Assembly: GCA_964058845.1 (NCBI GenBank)
Contig: CAXKVR010000043.1
Span: 372,001-436,000 of the forward strand
DNA length: 64,000 nt
Direction: 5' to 3'
Origin: Carex sylvatica
Taxonomy: Eukaryota > Streptophyta > Magnoliopsida > Poales > Cyperaceae
Every line of letters begins with the position of its first letter. Position 1 is the stretch's first letter. This document shows, in pieces, positions 47,401 through 59,079 of this stretch. The translations under genes and the position numbers were made by a program. The notes under the pieces are model-generated. The model was not told the origin of the DNA. It did no database searches and saw nothing but the letters and a program-made list of their open reading frames with translations.

Positions 47401-47839
47401 ACTAAGGTACGTAATTTAAGCCGTGGATAGGGGTTGGATTTAGAATTTTCGGTTAGGTGGGTAACAAAATAATGAATCAAGTTTAAATAGCTACTCAGAT
47501 ACTAGATAAAAGATAATGCTCTAACTTATTATTTTCAATACTCTAATTTTTATTTTTAAATATTTTAACTTATAATTCTAATTATCAATCAGAATAAAAA
47601 AAAATTATTCTAATTTTAACTCTAAATTTAATCTAAATTACAAATTATAATTTTAAAGGGTGCTAAATAAAATTTCAGAAGAGACAAAGTTGATCCAAAT
47701 ATATAGATCTCCATAAAATTTTAAAATTAAGAGAGCATTTGTCTCCGCAAGCCAGTTCTTACTGGATTCGCTCTTGACTGTGAATTTATAAACTGCATCT
47801 CAGTACTAATCAATTTGGTGATACTACAGTTGAGTATGG
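47401..47839. other. AT-rich spacer, no gene seen
   Basis: No gene, RNA or structured repeat was found. Confidence 0.5.
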
Positions 47840-48270
47840 TCAGAATCACTTTGAAAGTATCCATATTTCTTTATTGCACTACAAAATAGGTTTTTTTCTA
47901 AATATTGACGACTATTGTATAGTAGAAACACATCTGTTACGAATGCTGTGAATAGAATGATATATGCTCCTATGATCATGTGAAAATTTCATCAGCAAAA
48001 AAGGTTGCATGGTCACCATATATATATGTTGATACCATAGATTAGATGGGATACAAATTCCCATCGCCATGGACTGATGTAGAAATGATTAGCATATATG
48101 TATCACTGTGATGAAACCCAGGGATAACAAACAGCAAAGCAGATCAAGGTATTAAACATACTAGTTCCTTGATAGTTTCAGATTAATTTTGCAGCGGCTA
48201 GGATGAAGAGAACTGTGAGTGAGAGAATTACTATGGCTGTGGTTATGATCTCTACTTTTTTCATCGCCAT
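47840..48270 (-). pseudogene. Kinase-family 5' fragment P2 with the same Copia joint as P1
   Basis: The ATG at 48270 begins MAMKKVEIIT. The membrane-domain text follows to about 47895 with deletions (AACCCAGGGATAACAAACAG skips sequence present in P1). 47840-47890 is the same Copia RT end as at 42325-42385. P1 and P2 agree almost base for base across the joint, so the fused pseudogene was duplicated after the Copia truncation. Confidence 0.9.
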
Positions 48271-49135
48271 ATGTATTTTTTGAGTTATTTTTTCAGAGGT
48301 GGAATGTTATTTTCTTGAAACAGAGCTGAGAGGCACGACTAAGAGCCAAGATACAACACCCACTTGTCGGGTAGGGTTTGTATTTTCTCTAAATGGTTAA
48401 TGATAGTCCACAATTAATCACATAGCTTCATACTTGTCTCATCCTTTCAAACCCGAGAATAGACGCTGAAGTTTGTGATATTTTCGTAAATATAAAAATT
48501 CGATCTGATACGATACATTTAATTAATTTTTTATTTTTATGCAAAGCGTCACGTCCGAAATTTCTTCCCATGGTCTCAGGTCAAAAGAAAATTATCCCAG
48601 TCAAAATAGAAGTGTGTTTGGAATAGAACTCATCCAATCCAACGATGCTCACATTCCATTCCTTACATTATTTTTTCTCTGCTTGGAATAAGACCCGCTT
48701 GCATGATATTTGTATTTATTGACTTTTCAAGCACTGCAGAATCAACAGCCGAGATGGCGACGCAGGGGCCATACACAGTAGTTGCAGTGAAACTTCCAAG
48801 GGATGGAATAATATTCAGATGCCGACAGCGTGCGGACACCTTTTACTTGCGTACACTCTTATCTTGCTGCTTTAATTTATTAACAGAGTCAAAACCACAT
48901 ATGACTTATACATTCCATGAACCAAACAAGTGCTCTGTCAATATCACTATAACCCATCTTGGCATTCTACGCGGCCGGTCAATCTTTTTCAAAGACAAAT
49001 CTCTTGATTGCACGGATGTCACATCATTCAAAACATAAATATTAGCCAGACAATGTAGATATTTTATTTTTTGTTAAGACGTTCATGAATAACTTTTAAA
49101 ACTTTTAATAATATATATATATATATATAGATAGA
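48271..49135. other. Upstream region of P2 with a weak 111-residue ORF
   Basis: 48300-48690 shares short blocks with the other family upstream regions (CTCATCCAATCCAACGATG, CTGCTTGGAATAA). The ORF at 48703-49038 (+) opens with IFVFIDFSSTAES; part of this DNA (TATTTATTGACTTTTCAAGC) recurs in altered form near 57214. I do not recognise a protein family and do not call a gene. Confidence 0.35.
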
Positions 49136-49330
49136 GAGAGAGGGGGGGTTTGGCTAATATCAAATTGATTGTGCAATTAAGTCGTTTTTTAATTTTCAAA
49201 GTCCAAAAAGTTAATCCAAACCGTTAGATGTGATCTCTATATTAAAATGCGTTTGGAGACGAAATTTTACATTTTTTTTATATTTTCTTACTATTTATTA
49301 AGTTACATTAAAAATTGCTGTTCAAATGGT
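49136..49330. mobile_element. Half of a MITE 2/3-family element
   Basis: It follows (TA)n(GA)n and carries the family words AATCCAAACCGTTAGATG, CTCTATATTAAAATGCGTTT and ACGAAATTTTACATTTTTTT in the order of a MITE 2 arm. The second arm is missing: after AAATTGCTG the text changes. Confidence 0.6.
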
Positions 49331-50040
49331 ACAGTATAATTTTGCTGTTTTATTTCAGCCCAGCAGCAGCTTACCCATCAGTGATTAATTACATCATATC
49401 CGGCTTAACCTCTTCTGATTTAATAGGCTCCCCCACAAGCTGCTCTCTCCTCTCTGCATTCAACTCTGTGAGGCTTTTGGTCTGTTTTCATACTGGCAAG
49501 AACTATATTACCACTTACCAGTTGATACAAATCAAATGTGACCAAATATATAACAATTATTATAAGTGTTCTATTAGATTTTAATCTGTTGTTAAATCTA
49601 ATAGAACACTTATTATTAGGAAGATTTTTTTTAATTTATGCAGAGATTGAACAAAGTGTAAAATTTCATAAATGTATTTTCAATTTAAAGTATTCTTGGC
49701 ATTTCCCCACCCAAAACCAGATTGTTCTTGATAATTGATATTGAGCAGTATAGCATAATTTGGTGATCTATGGTTTCTGGTAAACCACGAAATTGACATC
49801 CAGTACTCTCTTGCCAACCTTTGTATCTTACTAGCGTTTGGTATAGGTAAATTTTAATTTGTGGGTTTCTATTATATGCGAAATAAATATGATCAGCATT
49901 TAGCTATTCTTGAATGAATCTGTATGGACATTTTTTGGTGAAATTTACACTCAATCAAAATCAAACTAAACAAAAATGTAATTATATAACAAGCAATCAT
50001 GTGACTGCATGAAAAGAAGAAATAAAATACAAAAACATTA
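49331..50040. other. Spacer without a supported gene
   Basis: Only short ORFs with no recognisable content. A perfect hairpin lies at 49562-49613. Confidence 0.45.
49562..49613. repeat. Perfect 20-bp-stem hairpin
   Basis: ATAAGTGTTCTATTAGATTT (49562-49581) is exactly complementary to AAATCTAATAGAACACTTAT (49594-49613), with a 12-base loop. It is not followed by a T-run in a gene context; it may be a mini-MITE or simple foldback. Confidence 0.9.
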
Positions 50041-50255
50041 GATCCTAGCTAGTATCCTACTAGGATATGTTCTCTCTTTTCCCAACAATAAAATTGCGTT
50101 CTACCCAGCAGATGTACCTGTAATTATATTTTACACTTTCCTAATCACTCAATTAATTGAATCAGTAGAATCCATTAACTTCACAAGCAATAGTAGATAT
50201 GGTTTAGAAAACTGATCTTCAAAAAAACCATTTGGCTTAGCATATAAATTATTTT
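50041..50255 (-). other. 3' flank of copy D, duplicated downstream of copy C
   Basis: It matches 44390-44740 (CAATAAAATTGCGTTCTACC, TCACTCAATTAATTGAATCA). The copy-C version has the additional 118-bp insertion. Confidence 0.85.
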
Positions 50256-52193
50256 CTATCTGCCAGATTGAATGGAAATGGACGAATTATTGGCCGACAT
50301 TAGAGAAGCCTCATCCTTCCGAGCTAGGCCAAATGTACTAGACTGCGGTGGTTGCACATCCAAAAAATTCACCATAAACATCGAGCTTTCCGGAGGCACA
50401 TGCACCGGCATGCGTCCTTCCAGCATCTCAACAACCTCTGTCATGCTGGGTCTTAGCATCGGATTCTCTTGAATGCACCAAAGAGCCAGTCGAGATAAAA
50501 CAGTAACTTCTTCTTCTCTTATCTCTTCATTATTGATCAAGCCCTTGTCGACTACCTCCATTAGCTCACCTTGCACCATTTTCTCTCTGACAATCTTAGG
50601 AAAATATGAGTTCCGTCTTTCTTGAGTCTCTTCATCCACCACAAAATCCAAGTTCCTTCGCCCACCGACCAGCTCCAAAAGCACCATTCCGTAGCTATAG
50701 ACATCAGACTTTGTCGAAATGCCATTTGGGACCAGCATCTCAGGAGGTAGGTATCCAACCTGTTTGTGGTACAAAATATATTGATATGGCAAGATGTTAA
50801 TTTTTGTAATATACTAAGAAAACTTGGATAACTCGATATAAATTATCTTTAATAAAAAAAATAAGCTTTAAAAAGATAGAACAATAGAGAAGTTATAAGT
50901 AATAATTACCGTTCCCCTTGCTCTGGTCATGACACTACTCTCATCCTTCCCAATCAATTTAGAGATACCAAAATCAGATAGCAGGGCCCGGAAATCTCCA
51001 TCAAGGAGAATATTTGCGGGTTTGACATCAAGATGCAAGATCCTCTGATGGCATTCATGGTGGAGATAAGCAAGTGCCTTGGCTACATCAATTGCAATGA
51101 CATACCTTAACGCCCATGTTAAATGGCTTCTCTTTTGGTTATCCTTGAAAAGCCATGCATCAAGAGACCCGTTTGCGAGGAATGGATAGATCAGGTAGTG
51201 GTCCCCTCTTGGAGAGAGACAAAACCCAAGAAGGCGCACTAAATTGACATGTTGCCGGCTTGCAATAATTGTCATCTCTGTTCTAAACTCTGTTTCGCCA
51301 CTCGGCTGCCATTTTATCCGCTTTACCGCAATGGTAGTACCATCTGTTAGTGTCCCCTTGAACACTGCACCAGAAGCACCTTCACCTATGGGTTCTTGAA
51401 AGTTCACTGTTGCTGTTTCAAGATCTTTGATTGTGAACCTTGCAGGTAATCCGGCCATCTCGAGAAAATCATATTGTTCGTCTTGGATTGTTTCCCGCTC
51501 TTTGTATGCTTGCCACCATGCCTTTATATTTGGAGCACACCTTAGCCACAGCCACGGCACAAGGGATAAACAAGCATTGATGCTTGCAATTAATACAAAT
51601 AACATATCCTGGTTGTACCAGTAGATGCGGAGGAGAATACCTAACACCACAGTTGCAACAAAAATTAATGCGATGGGCACAACCTTCCCCCTTAGGTCCC
51701 ATATTTGCTTAACATGAAAAGCAGAGAGGATTGCATAAACTATAATTGCTACAATCAATGTGAAAATTTTAGTAAACTGATCCGAATTTTCACGATTATT
51801 GAATAGCAGAACCACATCCGTTATGAATGCTGTGAATAGAACTATGATCCTCTGATCATGTGAAAATTTCATCTGAAAAAAAGGCTGAATGGCCACCAAG
51901 TCGATACCATAAATTAGATTGGCTACGAATTTCCATCGCCAGGGACTGATGTAGAAATGATTAGCAAATATGATTGTTATAAAACCAAGGGACAAAGCTA
52001 CCATCACAATCCTCCATTTCATTGTAGATATTTGGGTGGCATGGAGATAACAAACGGCAAAGTAGATCAAGGCATTAAATATACTAGTTGCTAGATGGTT
52101 TAAGAATAAATTTGCAGAGTCTACGACAAAGAGAACTGTGAGGGAGAGAACTACTATAACTGAGATTATGATCTCTGATATTTTCATGGCCAT
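50256..52193 (-). CDS. Multi-pass membrane receptor-like kinase, copy D (2 exons)
   Basis: Exon 1 is 52193-50910 and exon 2 is 50759-50256; 595 residues, the same exon lengths as copy C. About eight membrane spans precede the kinase. The IGEGASGAVF loop, IAVKRIKW lysine, HLDVKPANILLD catalytic loop, DFG, PPE and RPSMTEVVEMLEGR tail are all intact. Differences from C are scattered, with more in the membrane domain (such as IQPFFQMKFSHDQR against MQPFFLMKFSRDWR) than in the kinase. The native 5' flank is interrupted 230-240 bp ahead of the ATG by nested transposons (52.43-56.54 kb). Whether it is still expressed is unknown. Confidence 0.9.
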
Positions 52194-52430
52194 ATGATCT
52201 TTTTCCCCTCAATTTTTATTATTTTTTCAGGGTTGGAATAGGCCTTACCTTGAAAACAGAGAAAAATGCATGTTTGGAATTTGGGAAGCTGGAGCAAAGA
52301 TGAGAGGGGAACTTGGAACGAAGAGACCATACACACTTGTCGGGTACAGTACAGTTTGGATCTTCTCTAAATGGTTAATTTGAAAAGTAGTACCCGCGTT
52401 ATTACATCTTTCTCAGCAGTACGGGTGTCA
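52194..52430 (-). promoter_or_regulatory. Proximal 5' flank of copy D
   Basis: It matches 46705-46940 upstream of copy C (GAGAAAAATGCATGTTTGG, GCTGGAGCAAAGATGAGAGG) up to TTTCTCAGCAGT, where the inserted element begins. Confidence 0.8.
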
Positions 52431-55400
52431 ATGAGTACGCTACAGGTAGAACGAAAGCATTTTCTTTTCCGACATTTTTAAAAATATCCAAAAAAAAAAA
52501 AAAAAATTATTAAAAATAACTAGGGTCCGTCCAAAATTTTAAAAATGTCCAAAATACGGAAAAAAATCCACGGCTCCGAATAAAAATTCAAAAAAACAGA
52601 ATAAATTCGCGTCCCCAAATAAAAATTCGAAAAAACAGAATAAATCCGCGTCCCCAAATAAAAATTCAGAAAAGCAGAATAAATCTGTGGTCTGGCCCTT
52701 TTTAATCTGAAATTTTAAATGATTAAATATTTTTTTTAATTTAACGATCGTTCAAAAATTATCTGACCGATTAAAACGAATCTAAAATTTCGAAATAATT
52801 AGTTATAAATCAAAAATTCGTTACAATTCCATTTAATCATTTAGAAAAAATATTTAAATTATAATTATACGAAATTGTTCGTACAAATAAAATATAGAAT
52901 TTATAAAACTCGTTCATTTAGGAAGGTACGTCAGAATCGCATTGGAGATGACGAGGCATTGAGAGGCCTGATCGTGCAGGTTGTGAACAGGTTCAGCGAA
53001 TCATTATGCGAAGTTTTTGCATGCAGAGTTCGCAGAGAGCCAGGGGCTAGAACTTCAGGGCAAATTTTGGTTGCAGAAAATTATCAACCAAATTATGAAA
53101 CACACACTCCTTTATTCGTACCTGGTCTAATGCCAGAACTAGAACCAGAAATATACAGTAATTCACCCCAATCTCTACTTTTTATCCCACATATATCCGT
53201 GTATGGAGGTCCTTCATCCTTACCTGGACTCCAATATATGATTTATTTAATTATTTACATAATTTTTTCTTATTTTTAATAGGTTAGAAATTTAAATATA
53301 TTTTTTTTATAATATGTATATTCCTTCAATATAGTTGTGTTAGCGGTTTGTAATTGTTAATCATAAGAAAAAATGTTGTTCAACAAAGACAAGTTCTATT
53401 TTAAATCAATTTATTTGTTTGTTAGATTTTGATTTTGATGAATTTATTATTACCGGTTTGATTTATTTGTTTGTCGTATTGTTGTTCTCAATTTTATTTT
53501 ATTTTTTATACTATAAAACAACCCAAAGCACAATATAACATAACGAATAATTTCTTTTCTAAATGGTTCAACGGAACTTGTAACGAATTTTTAAATTCCC
53601 GAACTACTCGAATAATTACCATTAATTTATAGAATTTATATTTTAGATTCAAATTCTTAACTTAGTACACATTAAATTCATAATTCGGTTATATCTTGAA
53701 ATTTTAGTATCACTTTAAAATTAATTAAATAAAAATATGAAATGTCATTTTATTAACCAAAATTTTAAATTTGAGTGAAAATTTAATTTAGCAAATAAAT
53801 TATGTTTTAAAATTTCAGGATATAACAGGTTCAATCAATTAAATTGCCATGTCAGGTTGTAGCAAATTGATTAAAATTTATTATAGCATGCATGCATCAA
53901 TTAAATAATATCCATGACTATATACAATAACTTTGTATATAATATACTGTATATATTTTCTACTTTAATGAAGAGCTATTTATACATACGTTAGATTGCA
54001 TACTATTCGTGGTTATATGTCCTTAGAATATACATTAATATACCCAAATAAGCACATAACATATATTAGGTAATTATATAAGATAAATTGTATTATATTT
54101 ATAAAAAATAAGATATACTAATTATATCGATTAATAGTAATTATATATTCAACATTACATTTGCTATTAAGTTTTATTTTGTTTATAGCATGCTTAACTA
54201 ATATTGTGTTTTTATCAATAATTCATCATTTTTACTTTAATTTACAACCGAGTCTAAAAGTTATAAGCTCAATTTTCTATTTTAACCTTACATTTTATTT
54301 TCAATTTAACAAATTAAGGCCTATTTCAACACTTTAATGGCCTAATTCAAAAAATGCATTTTCTAAAGCCGAATTATAACTCAAAAATTTTAGATTTGCA
54401 TAGAGACCCCTCTACTTAATTAATTGACACAATTGAAGTTTATTCGCATTACACCCCTCCTTGTTATCTAAGTTTACCAATAACCCCTCTATTTACATTT
54501 TGTGCCTTTACCACACCTCTTGGTGGAATACTAAGTCAGAGTTGCTAGATTTTAAGTCAAAGAACTACTTGTAAACTTCCCGTATTGATGGAAGAAATAG
54601 GTTTACGGACAGAGAGAGAGAGGAGAGAAAGAGAGAAGGGAGGAAGGTTTTTTTTATTAATTGGGTGCTTCAAGATCCGTATTGAATTTAATCCAAAGGT
54701 CTAAACAATTCAAAATTTCAATATGGTTTCATTTAATTGGTTTAAATTTCATTTCTTTCATAAATTCAAATCGAAAGTTCGTAAAATTTTGTAATTATAT
54801 TTGTACATATAATTCATATATTTATTTCTCAATTTAAGATTCTAATAATTCGATTTTCTTTTATATAATATAATTAATTCTCTAAAAATGCTAAATGAAC
54901 GAGTTTTAAAATTTTGGATTAAAAAGGGCTCATTCTGCTTTTCTGAATTTTTATTTGGAGACGCGGATTTATTCTTCTTTTTCGAATTTTTATTCGGGGA
55001 CGCGGATTTATTCTGCTTTTTTGAATTTTTATTCGGGGACGCGGATTTATTCTGCTTTTTGAATTTTTATTTGGGGATGTAGATTTATTCTGCTTTTTTG
55101 AATTTTTATTCGGGGCCACAGATTTATTCCCTTTTTGCGAATTTTTATTCGGAGCCGCGGATTTTTTCTGCATTTTGGACATTTTTAAAATTTTCGAAGG
55201 ACCGTGGTTATTTTTAATAAATTTTTTTTGGATATTTTTAAAAATGTCGGCTTTCTTTTCATATCCGTACCTACTAAAAATTTAATTTTATCTATATTAT
55301 ATTTTTATTCATTAAGAATTAATCTTGCTCTATTCTCTTTTTATTCGTTAAAATTAATGAATAACAAAACAGTAATAAATTAATAACGAATAATATTAAT

Positions 55401-55901
55401 ATAATAATTAATTTTATTATATGTTATAAATAGAAGAACAAAACTCGTTAATTCCAAGTAAATTATTATTTTATAAATCAAGTGAATTCATAAATATAAA
55501 TATCTCTTCGAACATATTTAATTATGTAACTAAATAACAAAACAAGCAAATAAAAGTAATATGTTTAATATTTTTTATAGCAAATAATATACACTAAATA
55601 ACAAACATAAATAACTAATTATTGCTCAAATATTATTATATAAAATATCACATAATAAATTTCGTAATTGCTAATTATTGCTCAAATATTATTATATAAT
55701 TTTATTTTGTATAATTATTCTATAGAATAATGGATGCGAAATAGTCTTTAACTTATATCCTTATTGTTTTAACTAACAAAAAAAGATTTTTATCCGTACC
55801 TATATTCAATAAACTAACAAAAAAAAAAAACTTATCCATACCCGTATTATTGAATACGGTACGAGTAGAGTAAACGGTTAAAAGGGTATCATTGACACCC
55901 C
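52425..55901. mobile_element. 3.5-kb foldback element with 39-bp subterminal repeats
   Basis: The left end GGGTGTCAATGAGTAC and the right end TCATTGACACCC are inverted. Inside, the left arm (about 52470-52690) and right arm (about 54920-55260) are reverse complements carrying tandem 39-bp units, core ATTTTTATTCGGGGACGCGG: about three units on the left, about six or seven on the right. Flanking words CGACATTTTTAAAAATATCC and GATATTTTTAAAAATGTCGG pair. The interior is AT-rich. The GGGTGTCAA start resembles hAT-type ends. Confidence 0.8.
52875..53279 (+). pseudogene. Unrecognised protein fragment inside the foldback element
   Basis: The open frame contains RGLIVQVVNRFSESLCEVF and LFVPGLMPELEPE, which look protein-like (regular composition, less AT-biased than its surroundings) but match no family I can name. 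An acceptor-like AG precedes it near 52921. It may be a captured host exon or part of a lost transposon gene. Confidence 0.35.
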
Positions 55902-55935
55902 AACTCCATTGTCTATTCTTCTCCTCTTAGTTATG

Positions 55936-56545
55936 TCATTAGGGGTGTCAATGGGTACTTTACGGGGTAGGGTGGAACCATTTTTCATACCCATACCCAC
56001 TAAGAATTGACCTTACCCATACCCTATGCATACCTGTTAAGAATTTGCCTATCCATATCCTACCCATACCCGTTAAGATTAGCGGGTAATGAAATGATAG
56101 TGGGCGAATGACGAATAATACAAATATAATAGTTTTATTATTTTTACAAATAAACTATCAAAACTTATCATGTCATACATATGCAATCGCAATTACTAAT
56201 GTAAAATTAAAATATAACTATGCAATTAATTCTAAGTAATAGTTTTTTATTAAGCAAAAAAAAAAATCAAAATCACAAATATAGGTTCTAACAAATTCAA
56301 TTCCTTAACTAAATAATAAAACATTGAAATAAAAAAGTAAAATATTTAGCATAATAATTTTCTTATGATATAATTTATTAATATAATTACATGTTATCCA
56401 ACGGTACGAAATAATCTTTATCCAACGAGTAAGAAGAAAAATCATTATTCATACATATATCCAATAAATTAACGAAAAAAAAAAATCTTACTGATACTTG
56501 TCTTATCAAATACGATACAGATAGAATAAACGGATAAACGGGTCA
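55936..56545. mobile_element. Second hAT-like element, nested next to the first
   Basis: It begins TAGGGGTGTCAATGGGTAC, like the neighbouring element's end. Its right part (AATACGATACAGATAGAATA, AACGGATAAACGGGTCAA) parallels the right end of the first (AATACGGTACGAGTAGAGTA, AACGGTTAAAAGGGTATC). The final TCATTGACACCCC is lost or changed. Internal CCCATACCC words are abundant. No transposase. Confidence 0.6.
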
Positions 56546-56830
56546 ACTTAACCGAATCCAAGTACTATTCGAGCACACCAGGTTAGGCTTTCCCAGCGCC
56601 TGGTGAAACCCCATGTACACGTTGTCAAACTTTCCCTGCTTTTATTAAGATATCCAAATTCATGTTTTAACCTGAGAGAATTTTTATATATTAGAAACAC
56701 GCTGTACTACCAGTCTCACCTTCGAATTTTCTTTCCCTGCTCTCGGTCACCTTCCGAATTAATCATTGCATCTAAGTCGATCAAGTGGATCCCACATTCC
56801 CACCGACAGAAACTGCGAAAGTAAAAAAAA
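56546..56830 (-). promoter_or_regulatory. Distal 5' flank of copy D, displaced by insertions
   Basis: It matches 43145-43240 and 47000-47280 (TATTCGAGCACACCAGGTTA, TTGTCAAACTT, TCTAAGTCGATCAAGTGGAT) and continues the copy-D upstream region broken off at 52430. Confidence 0.8.
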
Positions 56831-57081
56831 TACTATTTTTAAAGTACGTACGTACACTGACAAAACCTGATATTTCTTAGCAAATTAATATTACCAACAT
56901 AAATATTTGCAAAGATACTGTCAGAAAAAAATTATTTTAAGTCCTAATTTATCTTGCTTGTTTCAGTTTAACTTGGTCAAATTTTGTTTGCTCTTGTTGT
57001 GATCTCTGTTAGTAATAATGCTACATTCGAGTGTGATACAAATATTAGTTATAATTTCATATTTTATTCTTAGTAGTTTTA

Positions 57082-57126
<45 letters not shown>

Positions 57127-58529
57127 CATCATGTTATTGTTGTTATTATCATCATCACAGATTCATAATCATTTAGTTCGATAAGTAACACTTCATGATT
57201 CATGATAGTTTGATAGGATTATTTGTTGACCTTTCCAGCACTGTACAATCAATTGCTCTATTTGTAGTTGTCACGGACAGCTGTCAGCAAAGGAAGAGAA
57301 TGTGCTGGCGAGGCAGGGCCCCATTGACCAGGACGCACACAATAGGTTCCGTGCAAGTTCGGAATTCACATCCTCTCCAATACCTGATCATAAGGGAATC
57401 TTTTACAATTGCTATATCCAAACTGTTCTTTTTAACTTGGCACGAATCTCAAAGTCCAAAAATACTACCCCTATTGCAACCTGAATCTCAAATCGGTTGA
57501 GATTTAATCTTAAACTGTAAAGTGAGAGTGATCCTCTGCAATACCGGAGAGAATACAGATTCGCAAGTTCGAAAAGAAGAAAAAAATGACAAAATGATAA
57601 TGGGAATATCTTTTAATTGGTTAGTAATATAGTGATCATGTTTATTTTCTTATTTTGTTCGTTATACGTGGATCTAGTATCTGAATTGAAAAGTTCTGGG
57701 CGGGTCAGACCCAACTCAGCCGAATCGTTTGATTTCTATAACTTGTAAGTCTGATTTAGATACAAGTATCTTGTATTGATAATTGATGGAGAGAACAAGA
57801 TGGGGAAGAAAAACTTGAGCAAATTCAGGGTGTGCTTCAAAATTGCGGTAGATGAGGGTATGGGAGGGGAGAAAAGAGGTGGCCGGATTGGACTGGATCT
57901 TGCTTACTTGTTTTGGAATTTTAAATTTTGATAGAGGAATCGAGGATGAAAAAAGAAAGAGAGAGGAGGTGATTGAACTCTATATACAAATTATTTAAAT
58001 TTTATAACTTTCAAATTTGTAGTACAATAACATAGATCATCCGAATATCAATTGAATGGTCAGAATCATAACTCAAATATTATGTTATCTCAGACTCAGA
58101 GGACATAGATCACTTGGGGGCGGGGAGAATAGTATTTATATATATGATTATATATCATATGTGACATTTTATTCTAGATCAATTGTACAGTAACATGTTA
58201 ACTCAAATATTTTAAAAAGAAATCTAATATCATATATAAATACAAAAGAAAATGTTTGAGTTTAATATGTTATTATACAATTGATTTACATTCTTAGTTT
58301 GAAACTTTTATATAATTAACTCTATTTAAGTTTCACTTCTTATAATTTGAAAGTCTGACTCCATCTTTAATTGTAGCGTTGTTATGCTAATGGTGCACCA
58401 CCTCACAAGGAAATCCGCATCTCTCGTGATAACTCAACTTTTAAGTTACATCGTGTAAAAATCAGAATCGTTCAACACCAAAATTTCCTACACACTATGC
58501 ATCTAAATCAACACTACTTAATATCTAGC
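56831..58529. other. AT-rich region without a supported gene
   Basis: Contains an (ATT)n microsatellite at 57082-57126. A block at 57210-57330 (TTTGTTGACCTTTCCAGCAC, CGAGGCAGGGCCCC) resembles 48715-48770 in altered form. ORFs here are short and unrecognised. Confidence 0.45.
57082..57126. repeat. (ATT)n microsatellite
   Basis: About 15 uninterrupted ATT units. Confidence 0.95.
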
Positions 58530-59040
58530 ATGTAAATTTGCCGATTTTTTTATTAATAGAAAAATAAATAAATATCGAAATAGATGTAGGATATCGTGAA
58601 AACTCAAAATATAGAAAAAACATGATAGTTTATCACGTCTAGCTAATTTAAACCATAAACACTGCACTTGCTAATTAACTAAAAAAATAAAATTACTGGA
58701 CGTGATAGATCTAGAGTATCACGTCCAGCCACCATGCAAAAAATTCCAATCGATGGAAACCATGTGCATTGATTTTTTTTAGAGTTTTGGCAGTATAAAA
58801 TTTCTTATGGGACGTGATTAACTATCATGTCCAGTATCTTTTTTTTTATTTACCTTTTTAGTTAATTGGTAAGTGTAAGTGCATAGAGTTACAGTTTAGA
58901 TTAATTGGACGTGATAGCTTATAATATTCAGAGGATGTGATAAACTATCACGTTCTTTTTATATTTTGAAATTTCACGAAATCGTACTTCTATTTCGATA
59001 TTAATTAATTTATTTACCTATAAATAAAAAATCGGACAAA
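58530..59040. mobile_element. Foldback element built from GGACGTGATA palindromes
   Basis: The ends CCGATTTTTTTATTAATAG (58538) and CTATAAATAAAAAATCGG (59018-59035) are inverted; the arms pair along ATATCGAAATAGA/TCTATTTCGATAT and CTTGCTAATTAACT/AGTTAATTGGTAAG. Along both arms stand palindromes of one motif: CTGGACGTGATA..TATCACGTCCAG (58696-58728), GGGACGTGATTAACTATCAT (58809), GGACGTGATAGCTTAT (58907) and GATGTGATAAACTATCACG (58933), with CATGATAGTTTATCACGTC at 58620. Confidence 0.8.
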
Positions 59041-59079
59041 TCTATCTACTCAAAAATTATCTCAGAGGATACGCTTCCC

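Noticed and set aside
47230..47430. 66-residue ORF upstream of copy C
   Set aside because: In the duplicated flank; the frame is not kept in the other copies.
49331..49740. ORFs at 49315-49738 as a small host gene
   Set aside because: They span a perfect hairpin and lack recognisable content or splice support.
54919..55182. Lys/Asn-rich 87-residue minus-strand ORF
   Set aside because: Translation of the 39-bp foldback units; no independent evidence for a protein.
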